Part shown: positions 60,000 through 64,000 of the stretch, piece by piece
Position numbering within the stretch: the stretch's first letter is position 1
Layout: the number at the start of each line of letters is the position of its first letter
NCBI GenBank assembly: GCA_002099365.1
Contig: MSED01000010.1
Coordinates: 62,001 to 126,000, forward strand
Direction: 5' to 3'
Length of the DNA stretch: 64,000 bases
From: Phialophora verrucosa
Taxonomy: Eukaryota > Ascomycota > Eurotiomycetes > Chaetothyriales > Herpotrichiellaceae
Program-made: the position numbers and the translations under genes
The notes under the pieces: generated by a model
Databases searched by the model: none
Seen by the model: the letters and a program-made list of their open reading frames with translations, nothing else
Told to the model about the DNA's origin: nothing

Positions 60000-62900
60000 C
60001 TTATCCTTAGGCTTTATTATTATTATTATAGTCCTTTATTAGTTTATTATTTTTTTAGTAATATAGCTAATCTTATAATCTTCTTAGAGGTTCTAGTTAC
60101 TAAAGATACTTCTTATAGTAATTATAGACTTTATATAGTATATTCTTAAAGTTAAAGGCCGAATACTATTTAAGGTCTTTATTTTAATCTAGTTACTATA
60201 CTTAATATTATAGCTTACCGCGATATTTTCGTATAGCTAAAATTTCCTTAATCTCTTATTTATTCTCTTTATTTATTTTAATCGGAAGTAGAGGTTTATT
60301 AATTTATTTTAGGAGAGAGTCGTCTAATACTTTTTTAAGCTAATTAAGAGAAAAGACCGAGTATACCTTTATTAAAAAGGGTAGGTCTAGCCTAAAGGAG
60401 TTCTTAACTTACTTTAGGATATAGAATAAACTTATTATTTAGTACTCTAGTTTTTAGCTAAGGCGGTTAATCTTTTAGTTCTTTATTAATATCTAGACTA
60501 GGTTACCTTCTGTAAAGTTAACTTCTCGACAATATTTATTAGCTTAATATTTCTATTATTTCTAGGCGAGCTTTATTATATTATATATTAGCTCCTAAAT
60601 ATTATATATTCGACGAGCGAGTTATTAAGCTTTATCTTAGCTAAGCTATTCTCGTATATTTAAGGGTTCTTCTAAAGGTTTCTAATTAAAAGAGGTCCTT
60701 AGTTTATATTTATTTTTAATAAAGAAAGGGCTTATACCTATAAAGTTATAAGGGAGTATAGCTTAGGCGTAGTTTATTATTAGTAAAAGGTTAGCTTAGT
60801 TATTCTAGTAGTAATTTATAAAAGGCTATAGTCGTTAATTAAGATACTAGTTTATAATTTCTGTTTATTTATTAATCTATAAATAGAAAGCTATTAATAG
60901 CTTAAACTTAATTTCTAAGATATAGTAGAACTTTATTTAGAACTTAAATATAAACTATAGGCCGCGGTTAAAGACTATTATATCTAGAGACCTATAGTTT
61001 CGGTAAATAAAGAAGATAAATAATTATACTATCTCCTTTATAGTAATAGTTTTATAATAGAAGATAGAATAAGCTTATTTCTCTAAGCGATTAATTATTA
61101 TATATACTATATTATACTTATTTCGATTTACGAGAAAGAACTTAAAATCTATTATAATATACTACTATAGTCGATTAAAGATAAATAGCGGCTTTAGAGT
61201 TCTTAGCGGTAAGTCTCGAGGGACTATAGTACACTAATAAGTATAGTAATTTTAAATAAATTAGGTAATATCTCTAGAGAGATTCGACTAATAATAATAA
61301 ATAAATAGTAGTTTACTTATTTTATTTCGGTCGGAGTAAGTTATTAAAACTTAATTATATACTTTCGCGATTAGCTTAATCTATAGTTTATCTTTATCCG
61401 AGATTACTAATCTCCTCTTAAATTATAATAGTCTTTATAATAGTATTTAGAGGTATTAGCCTAAATAAGCCTTTTCTCTTTTAGCGTCTAATAGAGGACT
61501 TTTATAATTTACTTATAATATTTAATTAATTAGCTCTAAAGGGTTAAGGTCTATAAGCGTTAATAAGAATAGCGGAATAACCCCTTCGCCTAACCTTTCT
61601 AGGCCTAATAAGATTTATATTTAGTCTTCTTTTATCGCTTATTTCTAGTCTTCCTAATTCTATTCTCGTCGAGTTAAGGTATCGGCTCGCTTATTTTATT
61701 TTTCTAGGCGATATTAGATTCTAAAGTAATACTAGATAAGGATATTAGCTTAATAAGTTTATTAAGCGGTTAATAGTCTTTTAAATATAAAATATTCTAA
61801 AGCTTTATAATTAATAAGGACTAAAATATTTAGCTCTATACTTTAAAGCTTTATACGCTAGGTTTTAAGAATATATATAATAACGAATATTTTTTTATTA
61901 TAGATATTATAGTTATATTCCGCTAGAGCTATTATCTTTAAATAATATATAATAGAGTACTAATTTCCGCTAGTCGAGTCTTACTAAGAGAGTATATTAG
62001 CGATAACTTTATTTAAGGCGTTAGTCTTTAGTATTATTTTATAATCCGAGTAGAAATACCTTAGTATTAGAGCTATTATTAACCGATACTTTAGTTTCTT
62101 AAACGCTTATATATAATCTTTACTAAAGGTAAAGGGATAGTTCTTCTTTATAAGCTAAGTTAGGGGGCGCGTAATTCGGCTAAAATTCCGGATAAAGATA
62201 TAATAGAAGTTATAGAACTCTAGAAACATTTATACCTTCTTTATAGTATTAGGGACTTTTTAGGTTAATAATATCGCTATCTTTATAAGATCTATATATA
62301 TACTTTTAGTATTAATAATAAACCTGAAGTATTTAGTCTACTTAACTTAAAACTTACTTTTCTTAATATTAACTTAAAGTTTAGCTTTCTATAATCACGA
62401 TAGAACCTTCTTTATATATTCTATATATTTTAGCTTATTTTTTAAGTAAATTAAGATATTATTTAAGTAGGCTATAATAAAGTTATTTAAGTAATTAAAT
62501 AGGACGTTATTTATATAGCGCTAGTAAGTCGCTAGATTATTTATTAACCTAAAGAGGATTACCTTATATTTATAGGCCCTATAATAAGTATAAAAGATAA
62601 TAAGTTCCTTAGAATCTAAGTATATATAAATACAATAGAAAGCTTAGTGAATATTAAGCTTTATAAATACCTAAGCCCTATTAAGTTAAGTTAAGGTCTC
62701 GTTAATTAAAGGTAAAGAGTAGCGGTCCTTCTTAGTAAGAGCGTTTAATTTTCGATAGTTAATATAAAATCTTAGTCCTTCTTTAGGTTTTTCGATAAAT
62801 AAGGTAAGTAAAGTAAAAAGGGATTAATTAGGTTCGATAAACCTCTTTTAGAGGTTCTCTTTAAGGTACTTCTTTACTAATAAAAGCTTATTTATATTTA

Positions 62901-64000
62901 TTCGGTATAAGGGGCTATATCTTAAATTATACTCCCCTTCTAGCTATATCCGGTAATTATAGGAATAAAAGAGTAGGAGAGTATTTAAAGCCTTCTTTAA
63001 GAATATATTATAGAATTTCTAGTACTTCTAAGGGAATAATCGCTATATAAGCTATTTCTTAATTTCTTCTATTTAAGAATTTATTTAGTCTTAAATAAGT
63101 TTATTAATTTTATAGAGGCTTATAGTAAATAAAGTATTCTTCTTCTTCTTTAGGTTTTAGTAAAATCTTACCGCTTTAATTATAGTAATATCTATAGTAG
63201 TTATACTCTAGAGGGATAGCGATACTTTTATATAGTTGTCTTTTATTTTAATATAGCTATCCTTTAAGAATACTTTTATATCGCTATCTTTATCTATCCT
63301 CGCGATATAGGTTAATACTAATTTACGATATATAACTTTTAGTTAGTCCTATAGGTCCTGTTTATAGATATAGCTAGTTATAGTCTATAGAATAAATCTA
63401 ATAAGTAGACGCCTAACTAAAGGAGGTTTAGAGACTAGATCTAGTCTTAATACTATTTTTAAATATATAAAACCTTAGGGGTACGAATTTCGTCTATCCG
63501 CTCGGTATTTATTCTTATAGGTAAATAATTAGTCCCGTTTAGTAATATTTTCTTAGTACTATTATAAGATTATAGTAACTTAAAGGCTTTAGCGAAATAT
63601 ATAAATCTCTTAAGTAAATATTAGTTTATTTTAATAATCTTAAGGCTAAAGTAAATATTAGTTTTATATATTTAATTATATATTAAAATAAATAAACTAC
63701 TTTCTTTCTAAAATTAGGTTATAACTCTCTAGGTTTAGTATAAGTATAGAGAGGTTCTATTATCTCCGTCTATCGACTTCTAGATATAGAGTTAAGATTT
63801 TAGTAACTAGCTTTCTAAGGCGCCTATCGTACCCCTTTATAAGGTAAGGGGTCTCTAAATAAGTAGTAAAGATATTTAAGAATTGGGTTAAATCGCGTGT
63901 AAGCTTAGTATTAATAAAAATAAATCTATTTACTCTAAAGTTAGTTAAAATAGAGGTTTAAATTATATATCTATTAAATAATAATTTATATAGTATAGTA
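60000..64000 (-). pseudogene. Gypsy-5 pol remnant (partial)
   Basis: Read on the minus strand from 64,000 to 60,000 it follows the Gypsy-4 order backwards from protease/RT to the chromodomain end. It is RIP-altered throughout with no ATG-started frame. Confidence 0.72.

Larger units (their letters stand above)
59618..64000 (-). mobile_element. Gypsy-5: Ty3/Gypsy element, minus strand, runs off the window
   Basis: It begins with its 3' LTR (59,618-59,977, 360 bp, TATAACGG...GCTGTAATA) and continues as the reverse complement of Gypsy-4 pol to the window end, where RT and then protease are reached. The Y-L-D-D region lies near 62,455-62,475. TTAAC at 59,613-59,617 is the candidate left target duplication. 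It was inserted in Gypsy-6, giving a head-to-head arrangement. Confidence 0.85.

Overview
The window looks like a chromosome segment of a filamentous ascomycete (Pezizomycotina). The genes carry short GT-AG introns (about 41-156 bp). The repeats are Ty3/Gypsy, piggyBac and pogo/Fot1 families. The repeats also show strong repeat-induced point mutation (RIP): in the AT-rich blocks the dinucleotides CA and TG are almost absent while CG persists, and most in-frame stops are TAA or TAG at places where related copies read CAA or CAG. The genus cannot be fixed from the sequence alone.

Layout. (1) 1-33,515 is one nested transposon stack. The outermost layer is a piggyBac-like element (copy 1, minus strand, right terminal repeat at 33,480-33,515). 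A Gypsy element (Gypsy-4, 26,645-32,834) and a pogo/Fot1 element (right end about 25,687) are inserted in it. Gypsy-1A (+, right LTR 23,759-24,184) is inserted in the pogo transposase. Gypsy-2 (+, 3,847-15,528) and Gypsy-3 (-, 17,113-23,302) are inserted in Gypsy-1A. (2) 33,516-40,293 is a normal-composition gene island holding a complete six-exon PDR/ABCG transporter (AtrB/BcatrB-like, 1,448 aa by my model) and weak hypothetical ORFs. (3) 40,294-49,765 is a second piggyBac-like element (copy 2) bounded by 37-bp inverted repeats, with Gypsy-1B (40,461-47,891) inserted near its 3' end. (4) 49,766-56,570 is a second gene island: a dienelactone hydrolase-family protein (246 aa), a DHA1-type MFS transporter (about 518 aa) and a beta-carbonic anhydrase (182 aa), followed by intergenic DNA. 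(5) 56,571-64,000 is again RIP-degraded: Gypsy-6 (+) interrupted by Gypsy-5 (-), which runs off the window.

How it fits together. Four copies (Gypsy-3, -4, -5 and -6) share a roughly 360-bp LTR and are one chromovirus family. Gypsy-1A and -1B are a second family with 397-426-bp LTRs and a Cys-rich/coiled-coil ORF antisense to pol near the 3' LTR. Gypsy-2 is a third family (299-bp LTR, 11.7 kb) with a long extra reading frame after pol. Removing piggyBac copy 2 with its Gypsy insert joins the two islands into one block in which the ABC transporter, hydrolase, MFS transporter and carbonic anhydrase lie within about 21 kb. The two exporters plus a hydrolase would suit a detoxification or export locus, but this is inference. 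Outside these genes I see no RNA genes, CRISPR arrays or other known systems.
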